From NCBI GenBank assembly GCA_020636045.1, contig JACJYP010000007.1, positions 1 to 64,000 on the forward strand: a stretch of 64,000 nucleotides of DNA, given 5' to 3'. Source of the stretch: Lewinellaceae bacterium. Its GTDB lineage: Bacteria > Bacteroidota > Bacteroidia > Chitinophagales > Saprospiraceae. The notes under the pieces were generated by a model, which saw nothing but the letters and a program-made list of their open reading frames with translations, searched no databases and was not told the DNA's origin. The translations under genes and the position numbers were made by a program. Positions 51,093 through 59,422 of the stretch are shown here, piece by piece (positions within the stretch are counted from its first letter, which is position 1; each line of letters opens with the position of its first letter).

Positions 51093-53891
51093 ATGTATCG
51101 CAATCTTCGGGGGCTGTCCATGCTGTCAGCCCTATTGCTGTGTGTGTTCTGTCAAAATTGCGCCTCGAAAAAAGAAGGTCCTACCAAATTCGCATTTTCA
51201 AAAACGGTGGTGGCGGAAGCCCTGAACGAGCCGATGCAGATCGCCGAATTGCCCGATGGCAAGATCATGCTCATCGAGCGGCGCGGCGCCATCAAACTGT
51301 TCGATCCCGCCACCGGACTGCTGAACGTCGCGCACGAACTGCCGGTGATCTCCGAAAATGAAGACGGCCTGATGGGGCTGGCCGTGGACCCCAACTGGTC
51401 GCAAAACCACTGGATATACCTGTACTACTCGCCGGTAGGCGACGAAGTCGTCAACCAGATATCGCGTTTCGTTTTTGAAAACGGCAGCCTCGACCGCGCG
51501 TCGGAAAAAGTGCTGCTGAAAATAACGGTGCAGCGCCAGGAATGCTGCCACTCGGCGGGCTGCCTGCGCTACGGTGAAGACGGATACCTGTACCTCAGCA
51601 CCGGTGACAACACCAATCCGACCGACGACTACGCTGTCATCGACGAGCGCCCCGGCCGCGGACCCTGGGACGCGCAAAAATCTTCTTCCAATACCATGGA
51701 CCTGCGCGGCAAGATCCTGCGCATAAAACCCCTCCAGGACGGCACGTACATTTGCCCGGCGGGCAACCTGTTCACGCAGGATACCGTACACATCACGGAA
51801 GGGCCTTCGCCCAACGAACAGCGCACGGCCGATAACCTTGCGCGCGGCGGTCGCCCCGAAATATACGTGATGGGATGCCGCAACCCGTTTCGCATCACCG
51901 TCGATGCGCGGCGCAATTTTCTGTTCTGGGGCGACTCCGGTCCCGATGCCGCAGAGGCCGACACGGCACGCGGCCCGGCAGGCTACGACGAACTGAACTG
52001 CGCCCGCGCGGCGGGCTATTTCGGATGGCCGTATTTTATCGCCGACAACAAACCTTACCGCGATTACGACTTCGCCACCCAAAAATCGGGCGCGTCCTTC
52101 GATCCGCAGCACCCCTTCAATGACAGCCCCAACAACACAGGCGCCCGCGACCTGCCGCCGGCGCAGCCCGCCATGATCTGGTATCCCTACGCACCCTCTC
52201 CCGAATTCCCCTTGCTGGGCGACGACGCGCGCAACGCCATGGCGGGCCCCGTTTATTACAAAGACCGCTACCCGGAAGATACGCGCCTGCCCGACTACTA
52301 CGACGGGAAACTGCTTTTTTACGACTGGGAACGCAACTGGATCATGGCGGTGACCGTGGATTCGATGGGGCGTATGGCCAACATGGAGCGTATGGCCAGC
52401 GAAATACAACTTCTGCACACCATCGATATGCTGATCGACCACAACGGCTCTATCTGGGTGGTGGAATATGGGCTTCAGCGCTACACCGGCAACCCGGACG
52501 CACGACTGAGCCACATCGACTATGTGCGCGGCAACCGGCCGCCGGTGCCCGTGCTGGAAGTCGATAAAACGGCAGGCGCCGCGCCTTTGGCTGTAAATTT
52601 CTCCGGCGCGCTGAGCCGCGACTTCGAAGAAGAGCCCATGCACTATGAACTCCGTTTTGGCGACGGCAGCCCTTCGCTGAGCGGCGATCTCGAATCCGCA
52701 GCAGACCTGATCCATACTTATGAAAAACCGGGCACCTACGAAGCAGTGCTCAAAATAACCGACGCTTCGGGCCTTGCCGACAGCACAAAACAAACGATCA
52801 ATGTGGGCAACGAACCGCCGCTGGTGCGCTGGGACCTGGGCGGCCGCAACCGCAGTTTTTACAATCCCGGCGAAATACTCGACTACAAACTGGTCGTGGA
52901 AGACCTGGAGGACGGCACGCTGCAGGACGGCCGCATCGCAAAAGACGCGGTCTCTACGACGATCGATTACCTGGAAACCGGTTTCGATGCCGGCATTTTG
53001 ACCCGAAAGGTTACAGGTGGCGACGCAACAGCGGAGTACTCAAAAGGCAAGGTGCTGATCGATCGCTCGGACTGCAAAACCTGCCACGCCGTGGACCGCC
53101 AGATCGTGGGCCCCGCTTTCGAGGCCGTAGCCGAGCGCTACCGCACCGTAGAACCGGCCGTGCGCATTCTTTCGCAGCGAATCATCAAAGGCAGCGGCGG
53201 CAACTGGGGGCAGATGTCCATGACCGCCCACACCCAGATCACTGAAGAAGAGGCCAGCGAAATGGTGCGCTGGATACTGTCGCTGGGCGCGCCCACCAAA
53301 CCAAAACAAACGCTGAGCCCCGCCGGGAAGTACACGCTGAAAGCGCCGGCGGCAAAGGGCAAGGGCCCCGGCACTTACATCCTGAAGGCTTCCTACCGCG
53401 ACCGCGGCGCCAACGGACAACCCGAACTGGAGGCCGGCGCTATCGTTGCGCTTCGTCCGCAGCAACAGCAGGCGGAGCAGGCCGACAGCATTTCGCCGGG
53501 TGTGGTGATCTATCGCCCGCACGATGACGAGCAGGTGGTGCTCAACGAGATCAGGAACGGCAACTTCATGATGTACCGCCATATCGACCTGAAGGGCATG
53601 CAATCCATCGCGTTATCGCTGGGTTCAGGCGACAAATTCTTTCAGTACAGCGGCGGTCAGATTGAGGTTCGACTGGACAAACCCGATGGCCGTTTGATCG
53701 GAAAAGCCGATGTGGAGGTCGACAACTCGCCGATCAAGATGAAGTTCTCGACCCTCGACATTCCGCTGGAGGCCGTTGCGGGCGACGGATTTCACAACCT
53801 GTACATTGTTTTCCGGAATAATACCGACGATTCCCAACCTGTGGTGGCGGTCGACTGGCTGCGATTCAACTTGTCGAAAGTGGTACAATAG
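51093..53891 (+). CDS. PQQ-type sugar dehydrogenase - PKD - cytochrome c - CBM-like lipoprotein
   Basis: This 932-residue lipoprotein (VFCQNC, Cys23) is a paralogue of the preceding one without the ThuA domain. The propeller includes GLMGLAVDPNWSQNHWIYLY and VMGCRNPFRITVD; then come a PKD domain, a heme-binding CKTCH in IDRSDCKTCHAVDRQIVG, and a C-terminal CBM-like module ending VVAVDWLRFNL. The two proteins match closely throughout and arose by duplication. They are separated by 222 bases with hairpins, so they may be transcribed apart. An outer-membrane or periplasmic oxidation of sugars is the most likely role. Confidence 0.92.
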   Translation: MYRNLRGLSMLSALLLCVFCQNCASKKEGPTKFAFSKTVVAEALNEPMQIAELPDGKIMLIERRGAIKLFDPATGLLNVAHELPVISENEDGLMGLAVDPNWSQNHWIYLYYSPVGDEVVNQISRFVFENGSLDRASEKVLLKITVQRQECCHSAGCLRYGEDGYLYLSTGDNTNPTDDYAVIDERPGRGPWDAQKSSSNTMDLRGKILRIKPLQDGTYICPAGNLFTQDTVHITEGPSPNEQRTADNLARGGRPEIYVMGCRNPFRITVDARRNFLFWGDSGPDAAEADTARGPAGYDELNCARAAGYFGWPYFIADNKPYRDYDFATQKSGASFDPQHPFNDSPNNTGARDLPPAQPAMIWYPYAPSPEFPLLGDDARNAMAGPVYYKDRYPEDTRLPDYYDGKLLFYDWERNWIMAVTVDSMGRMANMERMASEIQLLHTIDMLIDHNGSIWVVEYGLQRYTGNPDARLSHIDYVRGNRPPVPVLEVDKTAGAAPLAVNFSGALSRDFEEEPMHYELRFGDGSPSLSGDLESAADLIHTYEKPGTYEAVLKITDASGLADSTKQTINVGNEPPLVRWDLGGRNRSFYNPGEILDYKLVVEDLEDGTLQDGRIAKDAVSTTIDYLETGFDAGILTRKVTGGDATAEYSKGKVLIDRSDCKTCHAVDRQIVGPAFEAVAERYRTVEPAVRILSQRIIKGSGGNWGQMSMTAHTQITEEEASEMVRWILSLGAPTKPKQTLSPAGKYTLKAPAAKGKGPGTYILKASYRDRGANGQPELEAGAIVALRPQQQQAEQADSISPGVVIYRPHDDEQVVLNEIRNGNFMMYRHIDLKGMQSIALSLGSGDKFFQYSGGQIEVRLDKPDGRLIGKADVEVDNSPIKMKFSTLDIPLEAVAGDGFHNLYIVFRNNTDDSQPVVAVDWLRFNLSKVVQ

Positions 53892-53902
53892 TATCAGTCA
53901 TC

Positions 53903-53928
53903 CCAATTTTTCAAGTTTGAAAAGTTGG
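53903..53928. terminator. Inverted repeat between convergent genes, possible terminator
   Basis: ccaatttttcaa and ttgaaaagttgg pair around two bases. There is no long T run, so termination is uncertain. Confidence 0.4.
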
Positions 53929-54032
53929 TGGATCTTCATAAGGCCGGTTTTCCTGTAAATCAATTTGTTACGAAATATGAGTCGTCTCAAAAGTTCAGGA
54001 TAACCCTTGTAAGATGTTTCCTGCGCAAAAGG

Positions 54033-55187
54033 TTATTCTATCTCACTGAGGTTTAGCCTTTTGCGCAGGGCGTCGGCAAATTGCTTCATCTTGGTCCGCG
54101 CGGCAGCCGCCATGTCGGGTAGCAGATCGGGGTTTCGTTCGAATCGCGCGACGGGGATGGCGTAAAAGATCGATTTCCCGCCCGCGGGCTTGTGCACATA
54201 ACGCCAGACGGGGATCATCCCCTGACGGCCGAGGTATACTTTTGGCGAGCCGCGGTGTTTCAGCAGGTCTACCTGGTACATGATGCCGCCGTCAGTGTTC
54301 GGTTTTTGCTGATTCGAGATAAAATTGCCGAGTGAATACACGACCAGCGCTTCCCGGACGCTGCCGTCGGGCATATCCACGCTTTCCATGCGAACGGGCT
54401 GCACCACGTGCGGGTGCGAGCCGATCACCATATCGGCGCCATTGCGGATGAGAAACTTTGCGAGCTGGCGCTGCTCGGCGTTTTCCTTTAACTGATATTC
54501 CAGCCCCCAGTGCATCACGACGATGATGAAATGCGGCTTGCGGGCGCGCGCTTCGTACAGATCGGCGCTGATGAGCGCCGTATCGATGAGGTTGACGAAC
54601 GTCGGCGATTCGGTCCGGACGCCGTTGGTGCCGTAGGTATAGTTGAGCACGGCGAGTTTGAAGTTGTTTTTATAAACCATCAGCGGGTAATGTTCGCTGC
54701 GGTCGATCCGGTTTTTGAAGGTGCCGGTCTGCTGAAACCCCAGCCCCCTGACGGTATTGATGGTGCTGATCACGCCCGCGCCGCGGCTGTCGTTGGAGTG
54801 GTTGTTGGCGGTGACGAGGATGTCGAATCCGGCCTCTTTCAGCGCTTCTGCCAGCGCGTCGGGGCTGCGAAACATGGGATAACCCGTATAAGGCGGTTTG
54901 CCGGGCAGGGTCAGTTCCAGGTTTCCGATGGCCAGGTCGGCGCTTTCGATGATGGGGCGCACGTACCGGAAGCAGGCCGTGTAGTCGTATTGTTTGTTCG
55001 GCGTTTTTTCAGCGCTTTTGATCTGCGGCGTGTGGCCCATGATGTCGCCGGCAAACAGCAGGCGCAAAGTGTCGGTCTGCGCCGGCAGCGCGGCTGTCAG
55101 GAGCAGGAAAAACAGTGCTGTCAGCAGCCGCGGCAGGGCATCATTCCGCTCGCCGGCGGAGAAGCGGAGGTTTTCAATTTGTCGCAT
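54033..55187 (-). CDS. CapA-like (PGA_cap) metallophosphatase family protein, exported
   Basis: From the ATG at 55187 the protein has 384 residues. An N-terminal hydrophobic segment (LLTALFFLLLTAALPAQ) exports it. The calcineurin-like fold shows LLFAGDIMGHTPQ, AIGNLELTLPGKP, VTANNHSNDSRG and IGSHPHVVQPVR, which carry the metal ligands. CapA homologues support poly-gamma-glutamate or capsule synthesis, but solitary members have other, unknown roles. No capBC genes lie nearby. It is divergent from the DUF4230 gene. Confidence 0.88.
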   Translation of the reverse strand: MRQIENLRFSAGERNDALPRLLTALFFLLLTAALPAQTDTLRLLFAGDIMGHTPQIKSAEKTPNKQYDYTACFRYVRPIIESADLAIGNLELTLPGKPPYTGYPMFRSPDALAEALKEAGFDILVTANNHSNDSRGAGVISTINTVRGLGFQQTGTFKNRIDRSEHYPLMVYKNNFKLAVLNYTYGTNGVRTESPTFVNLIDTALISADLYEARARKPHFIIVVMHWGLEYQLKENAEQRQLAKFLIRNGADMVIGSHPHVVQPVRMESVDMPDGSVREALVVYSLGNFISNQQKPNTDGGIMYQVDLLKHRGSPKVYLGRQGMIPVWRYVHKPAGGKSIFYAIPVARFERNPDLLPDMAAAARTKMKQFADALRKRLNLSEIE

Positions 55188-55255
55188 ATCGGTTATTTTT
55201 TGGCAAAGAAAGTACAAACTTTCCCAACTTTGAAGCCTCAACCGTTCACATCATT

Positions 55256-55849
55256 ATGGCCAAACGTTTTTTGCAGGTGCTTCTCCTGATCGCCGTTTTT
55301 TCGATCGGCGCCTGGCTGAGTTACCGGTATTTCGTCCCCCAGTCGAAGCCCGTGGAAGATTCTTCGGTGCTGCTGGAAAAGATCCAGGAAGTCACCAAAC
55401 TGATCACCGTGGAAGGGCAGTTTTCCGAAATTTACAACTACAGCGAGTACCAGGGCTATTTTACCATGCTGTGGGATAAAAAGGTGCTGGTGCGCGTGCG
55501 CGCAACCGTTTCGGCCGGCTACGACCTGGAGCGGCTGCACCTGGAGGCCGACCCCGCCACCAAAACGATCCACATGAGCGCCCTGCCCGAACCGGAGATC
55601 CTCAGCATCGATCATACCCTCGACTACTACGACATATCGGAGGGCCTTTTTTCCTCCTTTACGCCGGACGATTACAACCGCATCAACAAGCGCGCGAAGG
55701 AACTGATCCGCGAGCAGGCGCTGAACAGCAATCTGATGCCTGCCGCCCGCGAACAGGCCGGTAAAATGCTGGAACTGATCCGTTTTATGGTGGAAAGCGC
55801 CGGCTGGACGCTGGTGATCGAAGGCGAATCCCCCGGCATCGATCAATAA
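55256..55849 (+). CDS. DUF4230 family membrane-anchored protein
   Basis: From the ATG at 55256 the protein has 197 residues. One N-terminal helix (FLQVLLLIAVFSIGAWLSYRYF) anchors it, and the rest is a periplasmic DUF4230 domain with KKVLVRVRATVSAGYDL and LPEPEILSIDHTLDYYD. The domain's role is not known; related proteins occur widely in Bacteroidota and some other bacteria. The longer frame upstream overlaps the divergent CapA gene and was rejected. Confidence 0.85.
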   Translation: MAKRFLQVLLLIAVFSIGAWLSYRYFVPQSKPVEDSSVLLEKIQEVTKLITVEGQFSEIYNYSEYQGYFTMLWDKKVLVRVRATVSAGYDLERLHLEADPATKTIHMSALPEPEILSIDHTLDYYDISEGLFSSFTPDDYNRINKRAKELIREQALNSNLMPAAREQAGKMLELIRFMVESAGWTLVIEGESPGIDQ

Positions 55850-55903
55850 TGCCGCGTTACGACACTTTTGCCGGGCGGTGCTGCGCCGCTCGTAAAGATT
55901 GTC

Positions 55904-55911
55904 TACATTTG
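55904..55911 (+). promoter_or_regulatory. Minus-7 box TACATTTG before the small exported helical protein
   Basis: An exact TAnnTTTG match, 36 bases before the ATG at 55947; the frame opening at 55899 would start upstream of it. Confidence 0.5.
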
Positions 55912-55946
55912 AAGCTCAAATTCTCAAAACAGACTCACTGTCATCC

Positions 55947-56417
55947 ATGAAGCAATTGTTTGCATGCGCGCTCTTCCTGATCACAAGCCTGGCGGCCGTA
56001 TCGGCACAAAGTGTGGAAGCCAACCCGCCGGCTGACAAAAAAAAGTCGACCCAGACCGAGGCTTCCGAAAATGAAGCCCGCGCGGCTGCCGAAGCGCTGG
56101 CCAATAAATACGACCTCAACGCCGATCAGGCCAAACAGGTATATGCCGTGCAGCAGCGCAAACTGCGCAACCTGTCGGAAATAGAGCCCCTGAAGGCAGA
56201 AAAACGCAATATTTATCTCTCCAAACTCGAGAGCCTGCAACAGGGCACGCTTACCAGCCTGCGCAAGATACTCCGCACCAAAGAGCAGATCGCCCTGTAC
56301 GATCAGACACAGAAAGACATGCGCATCAAACGCGCGGAGAAACGCAAGGAAATGATGCTGGAGAAAGCCTCCAAAGAGGATATTCAGGCGGCGATGCTCG
56401 ATATTTACGAAGAGTGA
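55947..56417 (+). CDS. Small exported helical protein, Spy/CpxP-like features
   Basis: From the ATG at 55947 the protein has 156 residues. A signal peptide (MKQLFACALFLITSLAAVSA) is followed by a charged helical domain with KYDLNADQAKQVYAVQQRKL and LRKILRTKEQIALYDQ. The pattern of an LNADQ-type helix followed by LT..Q...Y resembles periplasmic Spy/CpxP chaperone-like proteins of Bacteroidota. Coiled-coil character is likely. The function as a chaperone is inference from the fold pattern. Confidence 0.75.
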   Translation: MKQLFACALFLITSLAAVSAQSVEANPPADKKKSTQTEASENEARAAAEALANKYDLNADQAKQVYAVQQRKLRNLSEIEPLKAEKRNIYLSKLESLQQGTLTSLRKILRTKEQIALYDQTQKDMRIKRAEKRKEMMLEKASKEDIQAAMLDIYEE

Positions 56418-56614
56418 GATTGCCTTTCCTGAATGGAAAATCTCTGATTTTTTTGCTGTTTCAATGAACGCCGCACCAGCGCCCTTCCGGTTGCTATAGT
56501 GCCGCATATCCGATACAATTTGCGTTTTTACCGAAACTTCATTTGCTCTTTCCTTACTTGCGCATAACTTGCGGCGGCTGACACCATTTTATCCACCACA
56601 CTGCTCGACAAACC

Positions 56615-57097
56615 ATGCTCATTTTCGCCGTCCGCCTGATACTGGAAGAAAACGGTAAAATGCTCTTTTTGCGCCAGACCAAGAAGAATGGCGGGCGCTT
56701 CTCGTTGATCGGGGGATCGGTGGAAGAGCATGAATTCGCCCGGGAAGCCCTGGCCCGGGAGGCGGAGGAAGAAGCCGGCATCCACGTAGAACCCTCCGCG
56801 CTCAGCCTCGTGCACGTGCTGCATCGCCACAAACTCAAAAAAGACGAGACGCTGATCGTACTGTATTTCAAAGCCTCCCGCTTTCACGGCGAGCCCGAGT
56901 CGCTGGAGCCGAAAAAATTCAAGGACGTGGCCTGGCTGCAGGTCAACAACCTGCCTGCCGAAGTCTCGAAGCCAACCCTGCACGTGCTGCGCTGCATCCG
57001 CGACAACGTGATCTATTCCGAATTTCCGGCGCGCAGCAAGGTGCTGGCGTTCTGGGAGCAATTCGGCAACCGCTGGGCTGGTTTTTCTGATTTTTGA
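56615..57097 (+). CDS. Nudix hydrolase
   Basis: The 160-residue protein contains a full Nudix box from about residue 37 (GGSVEEHEFAREALAREA then EEEAGI), which binds a divalent metal and hydrolyses nucleoside diphosphate derivatives. LIFAVRLILEENGKMLFLRQ is the usual leading strand. The substrate cannot be predicted. The start at 56615 fits the fold; no better one is available. The next 1 kb contains no strong gene. Confidence 0.88.
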   Translation: MLIFAVRLILEENGKMLFLRQTKKNGGRFSLIGGSVEEHEFAREALAREAEEEAGIHVEPSALSLVHVLHRHKLKKDETLIVLYFKASRFHGEPESLEPKKFKDVAWLQVNNLPAEVSKPTLHVLRCIRDNVIYSEFPARSKVLAFWEQFGNRWAGFSDF

Positions 57098-57195
57098 CGC
57101 CTGTCTCTCCTCATCCTGCAAGTGTTAAGAAAGACGGAAAGGCGACATTTTGGGACTTAGAATTCGTTTAATTGCCAAAAAATGGCGCAACTTTA

Positions 57196-57545
57196 TACAT
57201 TTGTACGCTGATTTTACTTTAATCCTGAGCTAAGTTCCGATTACTTCACTGCAATATCCCGTCATCCCATGAACAGGTTTGCACATTCCTTTCAGGTGCC
57301 GAGCGCACTTTTTCCGGTCCATTTTTCAGGTGATGAGAGGCGCTGCCACAACGGTGGCGGTCATGCCTTTGTTTGCTTTTATCGTCCGTTGACAGGGCGA
57401 CGATGAGGCGGTGTTGTGACCGGTTTTCCAGAAAAATAAGCACGCAAAACAAACACCCTGATGAAACCGCATTCTTACGGTTCAGATGTCTTATGCTTCA
57501 TAGGCGAGAACCCCGGTTGTGAAACGTCGCAGCCGGGTTTTTTAT
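57196..57545 (+). ncRNA. Orphan promoter-to-terminator unit, candidate non-coding RNA or small-protein transcript
   Basis: TTG at 57172-57174 and TACATTTG at 57196-57203 make a well-spaced promoter. A rho-independent-like hairpin with a T run lies at 57509-57545. The roughly 300-base interior has small hairpins such as gctgccac-aacg-gtggcggt and one 45-codon frame (ATG 57269 to TGA 57406, MNRFAHSFQVPSALFP...) of doubtful value. No tmRNA, RNase P, 6S or riboswitch signature was recognised. Confidence 0.35.
57509..57545 (+). terminator. Terminator-like hairpin of the orphan unit
   Basis: aaccccggttg pairs with cagccgggtt (one bulge, one G-U), followed by six T. Confidence 0.5.
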
Positions 57546-57586
57546 GCCCCCGCCAAAAGGCTTTTACTTGAAATTGGAAATTGGAA

Positions 57587-57980
57587 ACCGGGCCTGGGGG
57601 CCGTGTAGGGGCTTTCGTCCTTTGTGCGCTTGCTACATGGTTCGTTGTCAGGACAACCACCTTTTGTGAACTCGTTACAATAAACGTTGTAGCGACTAAC
57701 ACTCTTTGTGAACTCGTTACAAGGAACGTTGTAGCGACTAACGCTCTTTGTGAACTCGCTACAAGGAAAGTTGCAGCGACTAACGCCCTTTGTGCACTCG
57801 TTACAATGAACGTTGTAGCGACTAACGCCCTTTGTGAACTCGCTACAATGAAAGTTGTAACGACTAACGCTCTTTGTGAACTCGTTACAATGAAAGTTGT
57901 AACGACTAACGTCCTTTGTGAACTCGTTACAAGGAAGGTTGTAACGATTAACGCTCTTTGTGTAATCGTTACGGGGTTTG
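57587..57980. repeat. Array of 42-bp palindromic tandem repeats
   Basis: Units begin at 57629, 57671, 57713, 57755, 57797, 57839, 57881, 57923 and, partially, 57965, with a degenerate lead-in from about 57587; the 42-base spacing never slips. Each unit has 9-base arms tcgttacaa and ttgtaacga around a 6-base loop, then an 18-base spacer ending ctttgtgaac. The arms are perfect in the units at 57881 and 57923; others carry single changes, some of which keep a G-U pair. Because 42 is a multiple of three a frame stays open (57581-58000), but it shows no protein-like features. The unit sits just upstream of the EAD-HAD gene. Confidence 0.85.
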
Positions 57981-58004
57981 TGGCAGAGAATTATGTTTAA
58001 CTAT

Positions 58005-58048
58005 GGGATAGTTCAATTAACTATGGACACACTTAGTTGAACTATCCC
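58005..58048. promoter_or_regulatory. Perfect 12-bp-arm inverted repeat before the EAD-HAD gene
   Basis: gggatagttcaa (58005-58016) and ttgaactatccc (58037-58048) are exact inverted copies around a 20-base loop. tactttttcgc follows, so it may terminate transcription from the array, or act as an operator or leader hairpin for the gene at 58152. Confidence 0.6.
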
Positions 58049-58151
58049 TACTTTTTCGCTATACTTTTCAGGGGAAATCGACAAAAAAATGCAGTAATTT
58101 AGGCCCTAAATCCTTCCACAATGAAGGATAAAGTTCAACCGTAACTAATAC

Positions 58152-59177
58152 ATGACGGCAATTGATTTGTCAAATCGACTTAAGGAGTTGGTTTCAACAG
58201 ATATCGACTTGGTGTTTGTGGAAACCATAACTCATATTGACGCGAGCTCAAAAATCGGGAATGATTTTATCTTTTTTAAAGGGCAATACAATACGCTTAA
58301 TCGGCAGCGCGAAAAGAATCTTATAAACAATGACGACTACCTTCTGCATTTAGACAAGATTCGAAATGCAATTATTCAACGAATCAGTCAAATAACTGAT
58401 GGGGATTTATGTGAGAATGGAGCTATTAAGAATAATACAAATAAAATCATGTCACTTGAGCTAGTGCTTGATAAAGATTATGACTCTTTTGATGTGGAAG
58501 ATCAAGAAACACTGCTTGGGATAATTAAGAGTGCTCTCAAGCTTAATGGCGATATAAAAGTGATAAATAAGCTGCGAGGGAGTGTGAAACTTGTTGTCGA
58601 TGTGACGGAAGAAGACTTCAAAAAGGTTAGCAAAGGTTTTATGGAAGGAAGACTTGATGAATATGGTGTTGTCAGCATTAGAAATTTCGGGGTGGTGCCA
58701 GGCCCCTTTTTGAAAGTACCCTTTTCTTCTGCGGTTGGGTTGAACGAGACATATAATGAAAAAGGGGAAAGAATAAGTCCCGTTTTGCCCAAACATATCA
58801 AAAATTTTCTCATTGATATCGACGGCACCATTTGTGACGATGTGCCTAACGAAGAGCCAGAAAGAATGGACACCATCCTTCCCTACCCCGACGCGTTGGC
58901 GATGCTCAACCGTTGGTATGAAGAAGGCCATGTGATCTTTTTCTTTACCAGCCGGACCGAAGAACACCGTGATATTACAGAAAAATGGTTAAACAAACAT
59001 GGGTTTAAGTATCATGGAATTATCTTTGGGAAACCTCGTGGTGGCAACTATCATTGGATTGATCGCCATATTGTTAGAGCCACTAGGTTTGGGGGTAAGT
59101 TTACTGATCTGGTAGTAAGAACTCGCGAAATAGAGGTGTTTTCAGACGAAGCCACTGGTGAAAAGAAAAAGAAGTGA
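58152..59177 (+). CDS. EAD11-like effector-associated domain fused to a HAD phosphatase domain
   Basis: The 341-residue protein has three parts. Residues 1-85 resemble effector-associated domain 11 (FKGQYNTLNRQREKNLINND, LDKIRNAIIQRI). Residues 100-178 form a small alpha/beta module (DYDSFDVEDQETLLGIIKSA, RGSVKLVVDV, FMEGRLDEYGVV) often seen beside such adaptor domains. Residues 181-341 match a Bacteroidota HAD family sometimes annotated as phosphoheptose isomerase: motif I IDIDGTIC (D222, D224), motif II FFFTSRTE (T266), motif III Lys in FGKPRGG (K294) and Asp in YHWIDRH (D304). The gene is clearly AT-richer than its neighbours, mostly in the N-terminal two thirds. Effector-associated domains usually recruit effectors in conflict systems, so a HAD effector or regulator is the inference. 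No partner with a matching EAD is in the window. Confidence 0.75.
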   Translation: MTAIDLSNRLKELVSTDIDLVFVETITHIDASSKIGNDFIFFKGQYNTLNRQREKNLINNDDYLLHLDKIRNAIIQRISQITDGDLCENGAIKNNTNKIMSLELVLDKDYDSFDVEDQETLLGIIKSALKLNGDIKVINKLRGSVKLVVDVTEEDFKKVSKGFMEGRLDEYGVVSIRNFGVVPGPFLKVPFSSAVGLNETYNEKGERISPVLPKHIKNFLIDIDGTICDDVPNEEPERMDTILPYPDALAMLNRWYEEGHVIFFFTSRTEEHRDITEKWLNKHGFKYHGIIFGKPRGGNYHWIDRHIVRATRFGGKFTDLVVRTREIEVFSDEATGEKKKK

Positions 59178-59422
59178 CTTCAGAGCAGTTACCCGGTTTT
59201 TTGGGTCTTTTCTTTGGCAAGTTTTAGATTGTTTTTGAACAAATAATCAAGAATTATTATGGTAGAAGCAATTCGGAACGAACTCCTTGCAACCTTTGGC
59301 CTCTCGTTTGCCATTGAGGATGATAAAAAAATCGAATATATCTGTGGTTTGACCTAATTTTCACCGCGGTGGAGATCAGTCCACCACGAGCAGGGCTAAA
59401 CCGCATTTCTCCACCTTGCTTA
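59178..59422. other. Intergenic stretch with a 32-codon fragment
   Basis: A short frame from ATG 59259 to TAA 59357 reads MVEAIRNELLATFGLSFAIE then DDKKIEYICGLT. It looks like the start of a real protein that has been cut, but no family was recognised. A weak hairpin (accc ... gggt, then ctttt) near 59190 may end transcription of the EAD-HAD gene. Confidence 0.3.

Noticed and set aside
51198..52793. 531-codon minus-strand frame opposite the second dehydrogenase
   Set aside because: A high-GC antisense shadow; the plus-strand protein has clear propeller and heme motifs.
57440..57480. Hammerhead ribozyme (ctgatgaaaccgc... core)
   Set aside because: The CTGATGA box is present but the required GAAA box after the stem is replaced by caga, and no flanking stem pairs.
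57098..57600. tmRNA, RNase P RNA or 6S RNA in the 57 kb gap
   Set aside because: None of the conserved sequence blocks (tag peptide frame and CCA end, RNase P core, 6S bubble) could be found.
57629..57980. CRISPR array
   Set aside because: The sequence between arms is nearly identical from unit to unit, so there are no unique spacers, and no cas gene is nearby.
57581..58000. 139-codon frame through the 42-bp array encoding 14-residue repeats
   Set aside because: The frame stays open only because 42 is a multiple of three. It has no ribosome-binding site or promoter in the right place, and base changes follow the palindrome rather than codon positions.
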